Assembly: GCA_937949615.1 (NCBI GenBank)
Contig: CALEDQ010000024.1
Coordinates: forward strand, 62,001-126,000
From: an uncultured bacterium
GTDB lineage: Bacteria > Muiribacteriota > Ozemobacteria > Ozemobacterales > Ozemobacteraceae
DNA: 64,000 bases
Direction: 5' to 3'
Shown here: positions 36,578-45,146 of the stretch, piece after piece
How positions within the stretch are numbered: the stretch's first letter is position 1
Layout of the letters: the number at the start of each line of letters is the position of its first letter
Made by a program: the position numbers and the translations under genes
The notes under the pieces: generated by a model
Told to the model about the DNA's origin: nothing
Databases searched by the model: none
What the model saw: only the letters and a program-made list of their open reading frames with translations

Positions 36578-38281
36578 TTACCATGTTTGCAGATTCAGAT
36601 ACAGCTTGTCGCTGCTGCGCATGAGAGTTTTGTCGACAACATAAAACGGTTTGCCGCTCAGAAGCTGCTGCAGGCGGTCGAGACGCAGTCTGAATTTTTC
36701 GAGATCGGGTTCGGCCTCGAAAGCGACGGAACGGCTGGAAAATGAAGAGGCATCACCAATTGCTTTGGCAACGGTATTGGCAGCGTAACTGCGGGCTTCG
36801 AATTCTTTGCTGTGGGCATTGGCTTTGCTCATGAACATTTTATGAGTGTTTTCGGTATTCGCTTTCAACACGTAGGTTAACTTGTCTGTCTGAGCACTGA
36901 TAACGTCTTCATAAGCTTCTGCAACTTCGATTGGCGGGTGCATGGCGAGAAAGACCACTTCGACAATGGCTGCTCCAAGCCCGGCTTTGTCAAGCTCGGC
37001 TTGAATGTTGTTGCGCAGCTGATCAGCGAGAATTCTGCGGTCGCGGGTGATGATCTCGTCGAACCCGGACGCGACGGTCTCGCGGGTCAGATAGCGGTAG
37101 GCGGTGGCGCTGATGAAGTCTTCAGGGTTCTGCATGCTGGTGACGTATCTGAACAGATCTTCAACCCGAAAAAGAATCTGGCAGTCGATCGCAATTATTT
37201 CGACACCATTGCCGACGATCAGGTGAAAATAGTTCGTTGCATGCGACTTAGTCCAGATGATGTTTCTTTGCTTCGGGTCGGGTTCGAAGCCGATGTTGAG
37301 GGTGCGAATCTGGTGCGGCCGGTGCAGCTCAACGGTAGCGAATGGCCATGGCAGCTTGAAATGCAGGCCGGGCATGGCGGCGCTGCTGCCGGCTATTCTG
37401 CCGAAGTGCCTGAAAATTGCCTGCTGGTCAGCCGGAACTATGACTATGGCCGAAGTGAGCCACACGGCAAGAAAAGCGGTTATGAGAACCGGTTCGAGAA
37501 TGCGCAGGCCGAAGGCGACGATTTCAGACCGCGATACATCGATTCCCGAGATGGTTTCTATGCTGCGTATCAGGCTCTTTTTAACGGTGTCTTCGGCGGC
37601 AAGGAAGCTGATGAAAAATGGAACCGGCATTGCGGTCTGGTCGCTGCCGGAGAGTGCCAGACGCAGACTGCGGATGGCGGCAGTCAAGATCTCGGCGCTC
37701 AGCAGTGCTGTGCCGATAAATACCGAAAAAAAGCCATAATCCACATAAGTATTGAAGACGTCGCTTTCTGCTTCTGGCAGATATGACGTCAGCAGAAAAA
37801 CTGCAAAAATCAGTGACTGATAACCGCTTAAATAACCAAGTCCGCGGTACCAGCGCGTTGATAAGTCCGGCTTTTCATGCGTCTGCAGAGTTCTGACCGC
37901 AAAAACCGCATAAAAAACCAGCAACAGATGGGCTGCCAGATAAAAAAAGCGAAAATTGAAAGAATCGTAAACCGTCAGGTTGAACCCAAGCGAAAGCCAG
38001 TAAATCTGATACAGCAGAAAGCTGCACAGGCCTGCAACTGCCAGGGCGCCGGTAACGCGCAAAATTTTGCCGGCCCGAATGCGGCTGAAACCGCGCTGCA
38101 TAAGGCGATTCTGCAGCCAGCAGTCTTCGCCGGCAAGCTGCCGGCAGAGATTGTTGAAATATTGGCTGCCCACCAGCAGGGCCAGATAAAATAAGGTGCC
38201 GGCCAGCTTGTCAAGACCGGCATAAATTCCGGCCAGGGCCGAAAATAGAATGACACCGGTTGTGATATCGAGCAGGCTCAT
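36578..38281 (-). CDS. HflK-like SPFH protein fused to polytopic membrane domain
   Basis: 567 residues. The first about 210 residues are a membrane region with roughly six helices (GVILFSALAGIYAGLD, FYLALLVGSQYF, VTGALAVAGLCSFLLYQIYWL, FYLAAHLLLVFYAVFAV, YQSLIFAVFLLTSYL, FFSVFIGTALLSAEIL). One more helix at about 265-285 (VLITAFLAVWLTSAIVIVP) leads into an SPFH domain (ADQQAIFRHFGRIAGSS, PGLHFKLPWPFATVELHRPHQIRTL). Classical HflK has only one helix. It is the first gene of the SPFH/P-type ATPase operon, 13 bases before HflC. The polytopic part resembles no transporter I know. Confidence 0.87.
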   Translation of the reverse strand: MSLLDITTGVILFSALAGIYAGLDKLAGTLFYLALLVGSQYFNNLCRQLAGEDCWLQNRLMQRGFSRIRAGKILRVTGALAVAGLCSFLLYQIYWLSLGFNLTVYDSFNFRFFYLAAHLLLVFYAVFAVRTLQTHEKPDLSTRWYRGLGYLSGYQSLIFAVFLLTSYLPEAESDVFNTYVDYGFFSVFIGTALLSAEILTAAIRSLRLALSGSDQTAMPVPFFISFLAAEDTVKKSLIRSIETISGIDVSRSEIVAFGLRILEPVLITAFLAVWLTSAIVIVPADQQAIFRHFGRIAGSSAAMPGLHFKLPWPFATVELHRPHQIRTLNIGFEPDPKQRNIIWTKSHATNYFHLIVGNGVEIIAIDCQILFRVEDLFRYVTSMQNPEDFISATAYRYLTRETVASGFDEIITRDRRILADQLRNNIQAELDKAGLGAAIVEVVFLAMHPPIEVAEAYEDVISAQTDKLTYVLKANTENTHKMFMSKANAHSKEFEARSYAANTVAKAIGDASSFSSRSVAFEAEPDLEKFRLRLDRLQQLLSGKPFYVVDKTLMRSSDKLYLNLQTW

Positions 38282-38326
38282 GCTGCGAGTCTATCACACA
38301 ATCGGTTCGACACCAATAACTATTGC

Positions 38327-38932
38327 TTAAAGGCCGGTTGACTGGGGGAGTTTGAGCATTTCTTCGTGAACTTTGCGCTTTACGTCGTCGGGCAGGCGCG
38401 CTTCGTATTCAGAAATGATTTCGATGCCGTCGTGGTGAAGCTTTTCGGCTTCGGCAAACATCGATTTGATTTTTCCGAGTGTGGCGGTCAGTTCATTGCT
38501 GAGATTAGTTTCAATATCTTTCCATTTGGCATTGAGTGCATGATTCAACTTCTGATTGTGGTCGAGAAGTTTCATGATCAGATGCTGCGGGCTGCCCTGC
38601 GATGCACCTTCGTATTTGGCAAACTTGATTTCGAGCTCCTTTTTCCAGCTCTGCAGGGCATCGAGTTCATTTACCAGATCCTGAATCTCTTTGTCTTTGT
38701 CGTCGAGTTTGCGCAGATAATGCTCTTCGAGTCGTTTGGTCTGCTTGAAACTGTCTTCGGAAAGGGTGGCTCTGACCGATTCATACTCGTGTTTATTCGA
38801 AGCGATCAGCTGTTCGTATTTTTCTTTGATCAGCGCGATTTCGCGATTTTTGAAGAAAATTACGAACTTGCCGCCAATGGCGAACAGGGCGGTGATGATA
38901 AGAATCAGACCGATCATCTGCAGGGGTTCCAT
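38327..38932 (-). CDS. Hypothetical membrane-anchored coiled-coil protein
   Basis: 201 residues. One N-terminal membrane helix (MIGLILIITALFAIGGKFVIFF) and then a mainly charged, heptad-like helical region (YEQLIASNKHEYESVRATLSEDSFKQTKRLEEHYLRKLDDKDKEIQDLVNELDALQSWKKELE). I recognise no family. GGAG is 9 bases before the ATG. It lies 45 bases from the SPFH operon in the same direction, so it may be co-transcribed with it; a coiled-coil scaffold would fit, but this is inference. Confidence 0.7.
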   Translation of the reverse strand: MEPLQMIGLILIITALFAIGGKFVIFFKNREIALIKEKYEQLIASNKHEYESVRATLSEDSFKQTKRLEEHYLRKLDDKDKEIQDLVNELDALQSWKKELEIKFAKYEGASQGSPQHLIMKLLDHNQKLNHALNAKWKDIETNLSNELTATLGKIKSMFAEAEKLHHDGIEIISEYEARLPDDVKRKVHEEMLKLPQSTGL

Positions 38933-38976
38933 GGTTATTGCTCCGTTTTAATGCCGTTAATTTAAAGGTGTGTGTC

Positions 38977-40185
38977 TCAGGTGAACTGAATGTCGCCGCT
39001 GACTGATTCGGCCTTGAATTCAGCGCCGCTGCTGCCTGATTTCAGGGTGGTGCCCTGATTGTTCAGCGGGGTGGCGTCGCCTTTCCAGTCTAATACGACG
39101 TCGCCACTGCGGGTAGTGGCTTCGACGACTTTCCAGGGGCCGCTCATTTTTTCGACGATGATGTCGCCAGAGGTGGTGACGAGTTTTACATTCGTGCTCT
39201 CAGAAATACTGCCTTCGGTCAGCATGATATCGCCAGAAACCGAGTTGATTCTGAGCTCTTCGATGCGTGAGTCGCGCACGAGAAAATCACCTGAGGTCGA
39301 TTTTATTTCCATCGCGATTTCGCCGCCTTCAATCTGAACCGCGCCACTGACGGTTTCGATACGAGACTGCTTGAGATTGGCTCCCTGAACGCGAATGTTG
39401 CCGCTGACGGTGTTGAGATCACCGATCTTGAAATTACCACGAATTCTGACAGCACCCGAAACTGTTTTGCAGCTGATATGCATGTCTGGCGGCAGGGTGA
39501 CTTCCATGTCGATGGCAGCTTTTACCGGCTGGGCGCGATCGAAACCGATGATGAGCTTATAACCGTCAACTTCGATGCCGTAGCGTGAGAACCACTGGGC
39601 CGGCTGATATTCACCGAGGGTAGCCTTGCTGACCTGGCCGTTGACATGCATTTTAAATTCGCTGCCTTCGTGAATGCGGATTTCGCCAAACACATTTTCA
39701 ATTATAAAAGTATCGCAGCCCTGGGCGCCTTCTGGCGGGGTAACGACAAAATCAACCGGAACCCCGTCTGCGGGCTCGCCTTTGACATTGCCCAGTTCGT
39801 TGGCCATGCTGCCGACGACATCCTGCATCCAGTTGCCGAATTCTTTCATTTTATCTTTGAATTCACGCCGGCGGGGCTCTGCTTTCTTGATGGCCTGCTG
39901 TACTGTCTGCTGAACTGTTTGAGCCAGATTGCGCAGGTCAAAGCCGAGTTTGGTGGCGTTTAAAAATGGGTTGAATGGGTCGTCGTCGCGCTCGCGGCCC
40001 CGTTCATAGTTTTCTTCGTTTCTCGAATTCTGCTCATTTTCGCGATTCTGCTGGCGGCTTTCGCCTCTTGGCTCTTCGCGGGGAGCTTCTTTTTCGTTTA
40101 TTGCTGCAAGCAGCTTTTCGGATTCTTCAACCGTGATTTTGCCTTCTGCGAGCATATTCAAAATCATTTTTCTGGCGTCAGACAT
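38977..40185 (-). CDS. SHOCT-like N-terminus plus DUF4097-type beta-helix adhesin domain
   Basis: 402 residues. Start chosen at the ATG at 40185 because GGAGG lies 5 bases upstream; a longer frame to 40245 reads through that site. The N-terminus (SDARKMILNMLAEGKITVEESEKLLAAI) is a SHOCT-like helical pair. A linker rich in E, R and Q follows, then a helical stretch (LAQTVQQTVQQAIKKAEPRRREFKDK). The C-terminal half is a repeating beta pattern (TVSGAVRIRGNFKIGDLNTVSGNIRVQGANLKQSRIETVSGAVQIEGGEI), the DUF4097 or adhesin-like helix. No signal peptide is seen. Known cousins are often with ECF-sigma and bacteriocin-related operons; none here. Confidence 0.8.
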   Translation of the reverse strand: MSDARKMILNMLAEGKITVEESEKLLAAINEKEAPREEPRGESRQQNRENEQNSRNEENYERGRERDDDPFNPFLNATKLGFDLRNLAQTVQQTVQQAIKKAEPRRREFKDKMKEFGNWMQDVVGSMANELGNVKGEPADGVPVDFVVTPPEGAQGCDTFIIENVFGEIRIHEGSEFKMHVNGQVSKATLGEYQPAQWFSRYGIEVDGYKLIIGFDRAQPVKAAIDMEVTLPPDMHISCKTVSGAVRIRGNFKIGDLNTVSGNIRVQGANLKQSRIETVSGAVQIEGGEIAMEIKSTSGDFLVRDSRIEELRINSVSGDIMLTEGSISESTNVKLVTTSGDIIVEKMSGPWKVVEATTRSGDVVLDWKGDATPLNNQGTTLKSGSSGAEFKAESVSGDIQFT

Positions 40186-40273
40186 ATTTTCCTCCATGTG
40201 CTTACAGTTTCTCTTCAACAAGCTGAATAATGATATACCGGCCACCTCACAAACTGCAAGTATGGCCCTGTGT

Positions 40274-40279
40274 TATAAT
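40274..40279 (+). promoter_or_regulatory. -10 box of the 40303 gene
   Basis: TATAAT lies 6 bases before an in-frame ATG at 40285, too close for a ribosome-binding site between them. Transcription would start near 40286, so the true start codon is probably the ATG at 40303. No good -35 is visible. Confidence 0.4.
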
Positions 40280-40302
40280 CAGGCATGCGTAAAGTCGAAG
40301 TT

Positions 40303-42090
40303 ATGCGTTCAAGGTTTTTCCCGGGTTTTTTTCTTACTTTTTATCTTGCGGTTTTTCTAAGCTTTCCCTGTTTCGGGCAATTTGTTTGCCAGACTGACGG
40401 AGCAGGCGCCCCGGGCATTTCTGCTGAAAAAAACTTGCAGGTAATTGACCAGGCTTTTCTTGCCCGGCTTGAAGCGCTGCCAGATGTTGAAAGGGCCGTA
40501 TTTGTAGACTTTGCCGATCAGCAGCAGATCTTTTATCTGCGCTTTTCAAAGCAGAAGTGGAAGCTTCGCGGCCAGCTCGACCAGGCAGAAGAAACATGCC
40601 TGCCCATGTCGGTCTGGCAAAGCCGGCGAAGCATTTTTTCCCCTGAAAAAGCAGATGGCATGCCTCTTTATCAGAGGGGAGTCTGTATCAGCGGCAATCT
40701 GATGCCTGACGACTGCAAAGTTTCTTTTATTTATGTGCCGCATGCCTTTGCTGCTCAGCCGCCAGCAGCATTTATCTGCGACCGTGGTTATCTCGAAGTT
40801 TCGTGGTCATCCGAAAATCGGCCTGACGGTGCCGTGATCGACAAATTTTTGCAACTTTTTACCGGCAATAAGGCCAGATTGAGTGAAAAGGCCGATTATC
40901 AGCGGCTGTATCAGTTTCGTGATAATTTTGATGGCCATGTAAATACAATGATTGAGCCGGTTTCCCGTGATGTTTTATTCATGCCCCTGCACAAGGCTAC
41001 GCTGAACAAGGGAGTCGACGACATTACTCTCAAAGCAGAAAAGGATTGCCGGATGGTGCTTGAACTCATCGCTGGTGAAAGGTTTCTGCTGTCGCAGGAT
41101 ATGCGCTGCAAGCTTGGTATGGTGCCTTCGCAGGTTTCGATAAAGTTTTCAGAGATTGAAAATACTGATATCGGCAGTGGTCAGAATCAGCTGATTTTTC
41201 TCTCGTCAGGCCCGGGAATCAACTACTTCGATAACCCGTGGCAAAGTCGGAGAAAGAATGTTCCCTGTCCGCGTCTGTTGTTTCATCGAAGTCTCTATGA
41301 TCATCGCTGCCTGCAGGTTTTTCCGACCTACAGCATTGCGCCAGAAGCAAAAGGGTATGGGCGTCTTGCTGCAATCAATCTGTTTCAGGATTCAGATATC
41401 GGAAGCGGATCTTCAGATAAAAAGAGTCTGATCTGGTGGTGTTCGCAGTCTTTTCGCAAGCATTATCTGCGTGAAATTGAAAACGCTGTTTGCCGTTATG
41501 GTCTGACTAATGATGATACAGAACTTGCACCAGGCATGGATTTTCGTGGTATGAAATTTGCCGGCAATATTATTAATAACGAACTGCGGTTTTTTCAGGC
41601 GCTGCCGGTTCGTGATCTGTTGAAAGCGGTAATAGTTCCTGCCGGCTGGCGGGAGCGTTACGAAAACCTTTATCGGGAAATACTGAGTGGCTCTTCATTA
41701 CACTGGGAATTCAATTGTGCAGTTCACTACCGCCAGCTTTTTATTGAATCACCGATATCTACAGATAAGGGGTTTCGCAGCACCTGGCTGATGCTCGTTC
41801 TGCGCGAATCGCATCCGGTGCTCTACCGGCTTTTGCGTCATGCCGCTTCAGAAAAGAAGAACCGGGCTTTTCTCTTTATTGGTGACCGAGTGTCAGAAAT
41901 GGTTTCCGAGGCTGGCCGGGACTTTTTCATAACGACGTATCTCTGTCATTTTCGCAATCTTGAAGCATGGCACGAGCAGGCATGGCTCGATTATCTGGCT
42001 GCATATCGAAATTCGAAAACCGATTGCCTGGCAAGGTTCAAGCATTTTCAGATGGTCGATGCTGAATTCAGGCGGCTGATTGATTTTTGA
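40303..42090 (+). CDS. Secreted protein of unknown function
   Basis: 595 residues from 40303; an alternative start at 40285 lies at the predicted transcript start. A signal peptide (FFPGFFLTFYLAVFLSFPCFGQ) precedes a mature protein I cannot assign. Several Cys residues, pairs of aromatic residues and basic segments (LIWWCSQSFRKHYLREIENAVCRYGL, LLKAVIVPAGWRERYENLYREIL) suggest a globular, possibly disulphide-bonded, envelope protein. The C-terminal third resembles a helical domain (SLHWEFNCAVHYRQLF). No PA14, TPR or protease motif is evident. It is single, convergent with the methyltransferase 11 bases further. Confidence 0.7.
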   Translation: MRSRFFPGFFLTFYLAVFLSFPCFGQFVCQTDGAGAPGISAEKNLQVIDQAFLARLEALPDVERAVFVDFADQQQIFYLRFSKQKWKLRGQLDQAEETCLPMSVWQSRRSIFSPEKADGMPLYQRGVCISGNLMPDDCKVSFIYVPHAFAAQPPAAFICDRGYLEVSWSSENRPDGAVIDKFLQLFTGNKARLSEKADYQRLYQFRDNFDGHVNTMIEPVSRDVLFMPLHKATLNKGVDDITLKAEKDCRMVLELIAGERFLLSQDMRCKLGMVPSQVSIKFSEIENTDIGSGQNQLIFLSSGPGINYFDNPWQSRRKNVPCPRLLFHRSLYDHRCLQVFPTYSIAPEAKGYGRLAAINLFQDSDIGSGSSDKKSLIWWCSQSFRKHYLREIENAVCRYGLTNDDTELAPGMDFRGMKFAGNIINNELRFFQALPVRDLLKAVIVPAGWRERYENLYREILSGSSLHWEFNCAVHYRQLFIESPISTDKGFRSTWLMLVLRESHPVLYRLLRHAASEKKNRAFLFIGDRVSEMVSEAGRDFFITTYLCHFRNLEAWHEQAWLDYLAAYRNSKTDCLARFKHFQMVDAEFRRLIDF

Positions 42091-42100
42091 AGCCCGCTGT

Positions 42101-42949
42101 TCAGCTGCTTCTGGCATCGATGTCTGCAGATTCGGGTGCGACAGTGATTCCGCACTCTTTCTGCAGGCGTTGGCTGACGCAGTTAATTGCCGCTTCAGAA
42201 GCATCACATGCCAGCCAGCGGCGCCCGAGCTGCTGGGCGGCGACCGCGGTTGTGCCACTGCCGCAGCAGAAATCGCCGACCAGATCGCCGGGGTCACTGA
42301 GGGCACAGATCAGTCTATGTAGCAGTGCAAGCGGTTTCTGTGTCGGGTAGCCGACCCTTTCGCGCGCCATCGGGTTGATGATCGGAATATCCCAGACGTC
42401 GTCAACTGGCGTTCCCCTCGGGTTCGGCATATATTTGCGGCCACTCGCCGCCACAATACCGCCTTTGGCATAGCCAGAAGTCGGTTTATAGGGCACTCTG
42501 ACCGCGTCAAGGTTAAAAACCGGTGTTTTGCCGCGGCTGTACCATAGCAGAGTGTCGTGCTTACATGAGAATCGGCTTTTTGAACGACCGCCGCCTGTAT
42601 AATGCCAGATAATCTCGTTAATAAAGCCTCGGCGGCCGAAAATGCCGTCGAGCATTACCCGGGCATAGTGGGCTGCCCGGTAATCGAGGTGCAATACCAG
42701 ACTGCCGTCGGCACAGAGAAGCGGAAAAATTACCTGCAGTCGCTGCTGCAGCCAGGGCAGGTAGCTGTCGAGTTCGCCGGCCCAGCGGTCGTCGTAAGCC
42801 ATGCCTTCGCCGGTTCCGATCTGTTCCCGCCCCGTTAAAAACGGCGGGTCGAGATAGATCAGTCTGAAGCTTCCCGGCGTAAGCAAAGAGGCGACATGCA
42901 GCATGTCGCCTCTGATGATCCGGCCGTTATTTTCAGCGGCAGTTTCCAA
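42101..42949 (-). CDS. DNA methyltransferase (N6-adenine/N4-cytosine, beta-type order)
   Basis: 282 residues from a TTG at 42949; an ATG at 42904 is the next option, but it would cut the family's N-terminal GRIIRGD block. Motif IV DPPF at 34-37 precedes motif I DFCCGSGTT near 232, the motif order of beta-class methyltransferases. VGYPTQKPLALLHRLI is the typical block before motif I. It should transfer methyl from S-adenosylmethionine to A or C in DNA. There is no restriction endonuclease beside it, so it may be an orphan methylase. The start lies within the 3' end of glyS, 17 bases of overlap. Confidence 0.88.
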   Translation of the reverse strand: METAAENNGRIIRGDMLHVASLLTPGSFRLIYLDPPFLTGREQIGTGEGMAYDDRWAGELDSYLPWLQQRLQVIFPLLCADGSLVLHLDYRAAHYARVMLDGIFGRRGFINEIIWHYTGGGRSKSRFSCKHDTLLWYSRGKTPVFNLDAVRVPYKPTSGYAKGGIVAASGRKYMPNPRGTPVDDVWDIPIINPMARERVGYPTQKPLALLHRLICALSDPGDLVGDFCCGSGTTAVAAQQLGRRWLACDASEAAINCVSQRLQKECGITVAPESADIDARSS

Positions 42950-44315
42950 GCTTTTTCGCCAGATAATCCTGCAGGGCGTCGATTTTAACGCGTTCCTGCG
43001 CCATGGTATCGCGGTCGCGTACGGTAACTGACTGATCTTCGAGAGTGTCGAAGTCGACCGTAACGCAGAACGGCGTGCCGATTTCGTCCTGACGGCGGTA
43101 GAGCTTGCCGATGCCGGCTGTATCGTCATAAACGGTGCGCCAGCCGCTTTTCTTCATCAGGGTGTTCTTGATCTGCATAGCGGTGTTGCGGATACCGTCG
43201 TGATTTTTCTTCAGCGGCAGAACGGCAACCTTGATCGGGGCCAGTTCGGGGTGCAGTCTGAGAACGATGCGCTGGCCGTCATTGACGGTTTCTTCAAAAT
43301 ACGAATCCATCAGAAATGCCAGGGTGGCGCGGTCGACGCCGGCTGAGGGCTCGACGACGTAGGGCAGAATGTGCTGATTGGTTTCGTGATCGAAGTAGGT
43401 CAGTTTGTTGACGGCATGCGTGTTCGGTATTTCGCGGCCATCGGCGAGCACCAGTTTGCCGCCTTTGGTGTGGCAGGTGAGGTCGAAATCGGTGCGGTTG
43501 GCAATGCCTTCGACTTCGTCGAACTGCTTGTTCTCGTCTTCTCTTTCAGGGAAAAAGCGATAGAGCAGATCGACGGTCGCTTTGGCGTAGTGGGCAAGCT
43601 CTTCTGGTTTCTGTTCGTATTTGCGCAGATTTTCCGGTTTGATGCCGAGTTCAACATACCAGTTGAAGCGGTCTTCGACCCATTTGCTGTGCCATTCATC
43701 GTCGGTGCCGGGTTTTACGAAAAATTCGATTTCCATCTGTTCGAATTCACGGACCCTGAAGATGAAATTGCGCGGGGTGATTTCGTTGCGGTATGACTTG
43801 CCGATCTGAGCGATACCGAACGGCAGTTTGCGGTTGGTTGAATCGAGCACGTTCTTGAAATTGATGAAAATGCCCTGTGCTGTTTCGGGGCGCAGATAGG
43901 CGATGTTGTTTTCTTCGGCAACCGGGCCGACAGTGGTTTTGAACATCAGATTGAACGGGCGTGGTTCAGTAAGGTCGTGTTTGTCGCCTTCGGCGCACTT
44001 TTCGTTATGGTCGACCTGATCGGCTCTGAATCTCTTTTTGCACTTGCGGCAGTCAACCATCGGGTCAGAGAAGGTTTCTTCGTGACCTGAATATTTGAGA
44101 ACCAGACGATTCATCAGAATGGCGCAATCGAGACCTTCCATGTCGTCGCGTTCATAGACGACGCGGCGCCACCAGGCTTTTTTAACATTATTCTTCAGCT
44201 CGACGCCGAGGGGGCCGTAGTCCCAGGTGCCCTGCAGACCACCGTACTGGTCGCTTCCCTGAAAGATGAATCCGCGGCGCTTGCACAAAGAAATGATTTT
44301 ATCGAGATCTACCAT
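42933..44315 (-). CDS. glyS: Glycyl-tRNA synthetase (alpha2, class II)
   Basis: 460 residues from the ATG at 44315, which has GGGAG 7 bases upstream; a longer frame to 44423 has no support. Class II motifs: DYGPLGVELKNN, then FRPD/YLRPETAQGIFINFKN and ITPRNFIFRVREFEQMEIEFF; the N-terminal FQGSDQYGGLQGTWDYGP and the HTKGGKLV insert region are typical. Zinc-binding Cys (CRKCKKRFRADQ) are present. Anticodon-binding C-terminal domain begins near LHPELAPIKVAVLPL. This is the homodimeric form, as opposed to the alpha2beta2 glyQ/glyS type. Charges tRNA-Gly. Confidence 0.97.
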   Translation of the reverse strand: MVDLDKIISLCKRRGFIFQGSDQYGGLQGTWDYGPLGVELKNNVKKAWWRRVVYERDDMEGLDCAILMNRLVLKYSGHEETFSDPMVDCRKCKKRFRADQVDHNEKCAEGDKHDLTEPRPFNLMFKTTVGPVAEENNIAYLRPETAQGIFINFKNVLDSTNRKLPFGIAQIGKSYRNEITPRNFIFRVREFEQMEIEFFVKPGTDDEWHSKWVEDRFNWYVELGIKPENLRKYEQKPEELAHYAKATVDLLYRFFPEREDENKQFDEVEGIANRTDFDLTCHTKGGKLVLADGREIPNTHAVNKLTYFDHETNQHILPYVVEPSAGVDRATLAFLMDSYFEETVNDGQRIVLRLHPELAPIKVAVLPLKKNHDGIRNTAMQIKNTLMKKSGWRTVYDDTAGIGKLYRRQDEIGTPFCVTVDFDTLEDQSVTVRDRDTMAQERVKIDALQDYLAKKLGNCR

Positions 44316-44471
44316 CTGTTTCTCCCGTCGACGACAAAATTTAAGAATTGGCGAAACTGTTTGAGAGGCAATTATAAGCGTCCGCCCGCGAAAAATCAAC
44401 ATGCGCAACTGTCTGCCAAGCACCTGTGTTTAAATCTGTCGGCTTAACGATACAACCTGTAATCGAAGTGA

Positions 44472-44477
44472 TATAAT
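44472..44477 (+). promoter_or_regulatory. -10 box just upstream of the LOG-family gene
   Basis: TATAAT ends 8 bases before the ATG at 44486. With a transcription start about 7 bases downstream, the mRNA would begin at or next to the start codon. No Shine-Dalgarno lies between, so translation may be leaderless. The -35 (GATACA) is weak. Confidence 0.45.
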
Positions 44478-44485
44478 CTGGCATT

Positions 44486-45064
44486 ATGAAGCAAACAAGC
44501 AATAAACCGGTTGTCTGTATTTTTTGTTCCTCAAGCGCCGATGTCTCTGAAAAGATCAAAAGCGGTGCGGCTGAATTCGCCCGCCTGCTTGCCGAAAACC
44601 ATTTTTCGGTGCTTTATGGCGGCACTACCTGCGGGCTGATGAAAATCGTTGCTGATTCGCACAAAAATGCCGGTGGCCGGCTGATTGGCGTTGTTCCGCA
44701 ATATATGATCGACAGGGGAATCCAGCACCCCGATCTCGACGAAATGCAGGCCGTCGAAGACCTCAGGCCGCGCAAGCAGGCAATGCTCGACAGATCTGAT
44801 TACATTGTTGCTCTACCGGGCGGCATCGGAACTTATGACGAATTTTTTGATCTGCTGACGATGAAGCAGCTGGCCCGCCACGACCGGCCGATGTTTCTGC
44901 TGAACATCGACAATTTTTTCGGGCCGCTTCTGGCATTGTTTCAGCACGGCATTGCTCAGAAAACCATTCGTGCCGAGCATCTGAACCTGTTTCAGATTGC
45001 AGATACCCCCGAACAGCTGATGAAGATGATTGGTGGTCACCATTCAATGCAGGTCTGTAATTAA
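44486..45064 (+). CDS. LOG family protein (nucleotide 5'-monophosphate phosphoribohydrolase)
   Basis: 192 residues. CIFCSSSADVS, VLYGGTTCGLMKIVADS, GVVPQYMIDRG, MQAVEDLRPRKQAMLDRSDYIVALPGGIGTYDEFFDLL match the LOG (lysine decarboxylase-like) family, with the PGGxGTxxE catalytic motif intact. The enzyme releases ribose-5-phosphate from nucleoside monophosphates; cytokinin-activating activity is known in some members. The fold is the same broad group as the molybdenum carrier at 27781. Possibly leaderless, because a TATAAT lies 8 bases before the ATG. Confidence 0.92.
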   Translation: MKQTSNKPVVCIFCSSSADVSEKIKSGAAEFARLLAENHFSVLYGGTTCGLMKIVADSHKNAGGRLIGVVPQYMIDRGIQHPDLDEMQAVEDLRPRKQAMLDRSDYIVALPGGIGTYDEFFDLLTMKQLARHDRPMFLLNIDNFFGPLLALFQHGIAQKTIRAEHLNLFQIADTPEQLMKMIGGHHSMQVCN

Positions 45065-45092
45065 TTTCAGACTGTTTTTGCTTCTCAGCCGG

Positions 45093-45124
45093 GGACTGCA
45101 AAGACAATAATTTTTTGCAGTTCC
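45093..45124. terminator. Possible hairpin between convergent genes
   Basis: GGACTGCAAA and TTTGCAGTTCC form a near-perfect stem around an AT-rich loop ending in a T run. It lies between the LOG gene and the convergent deacetylase gene. One bulge and a large loop make it weak. Confidence 0.35.
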
Positions 45125-45146
45125 TGCAAAGCCGAATAACAGACGG

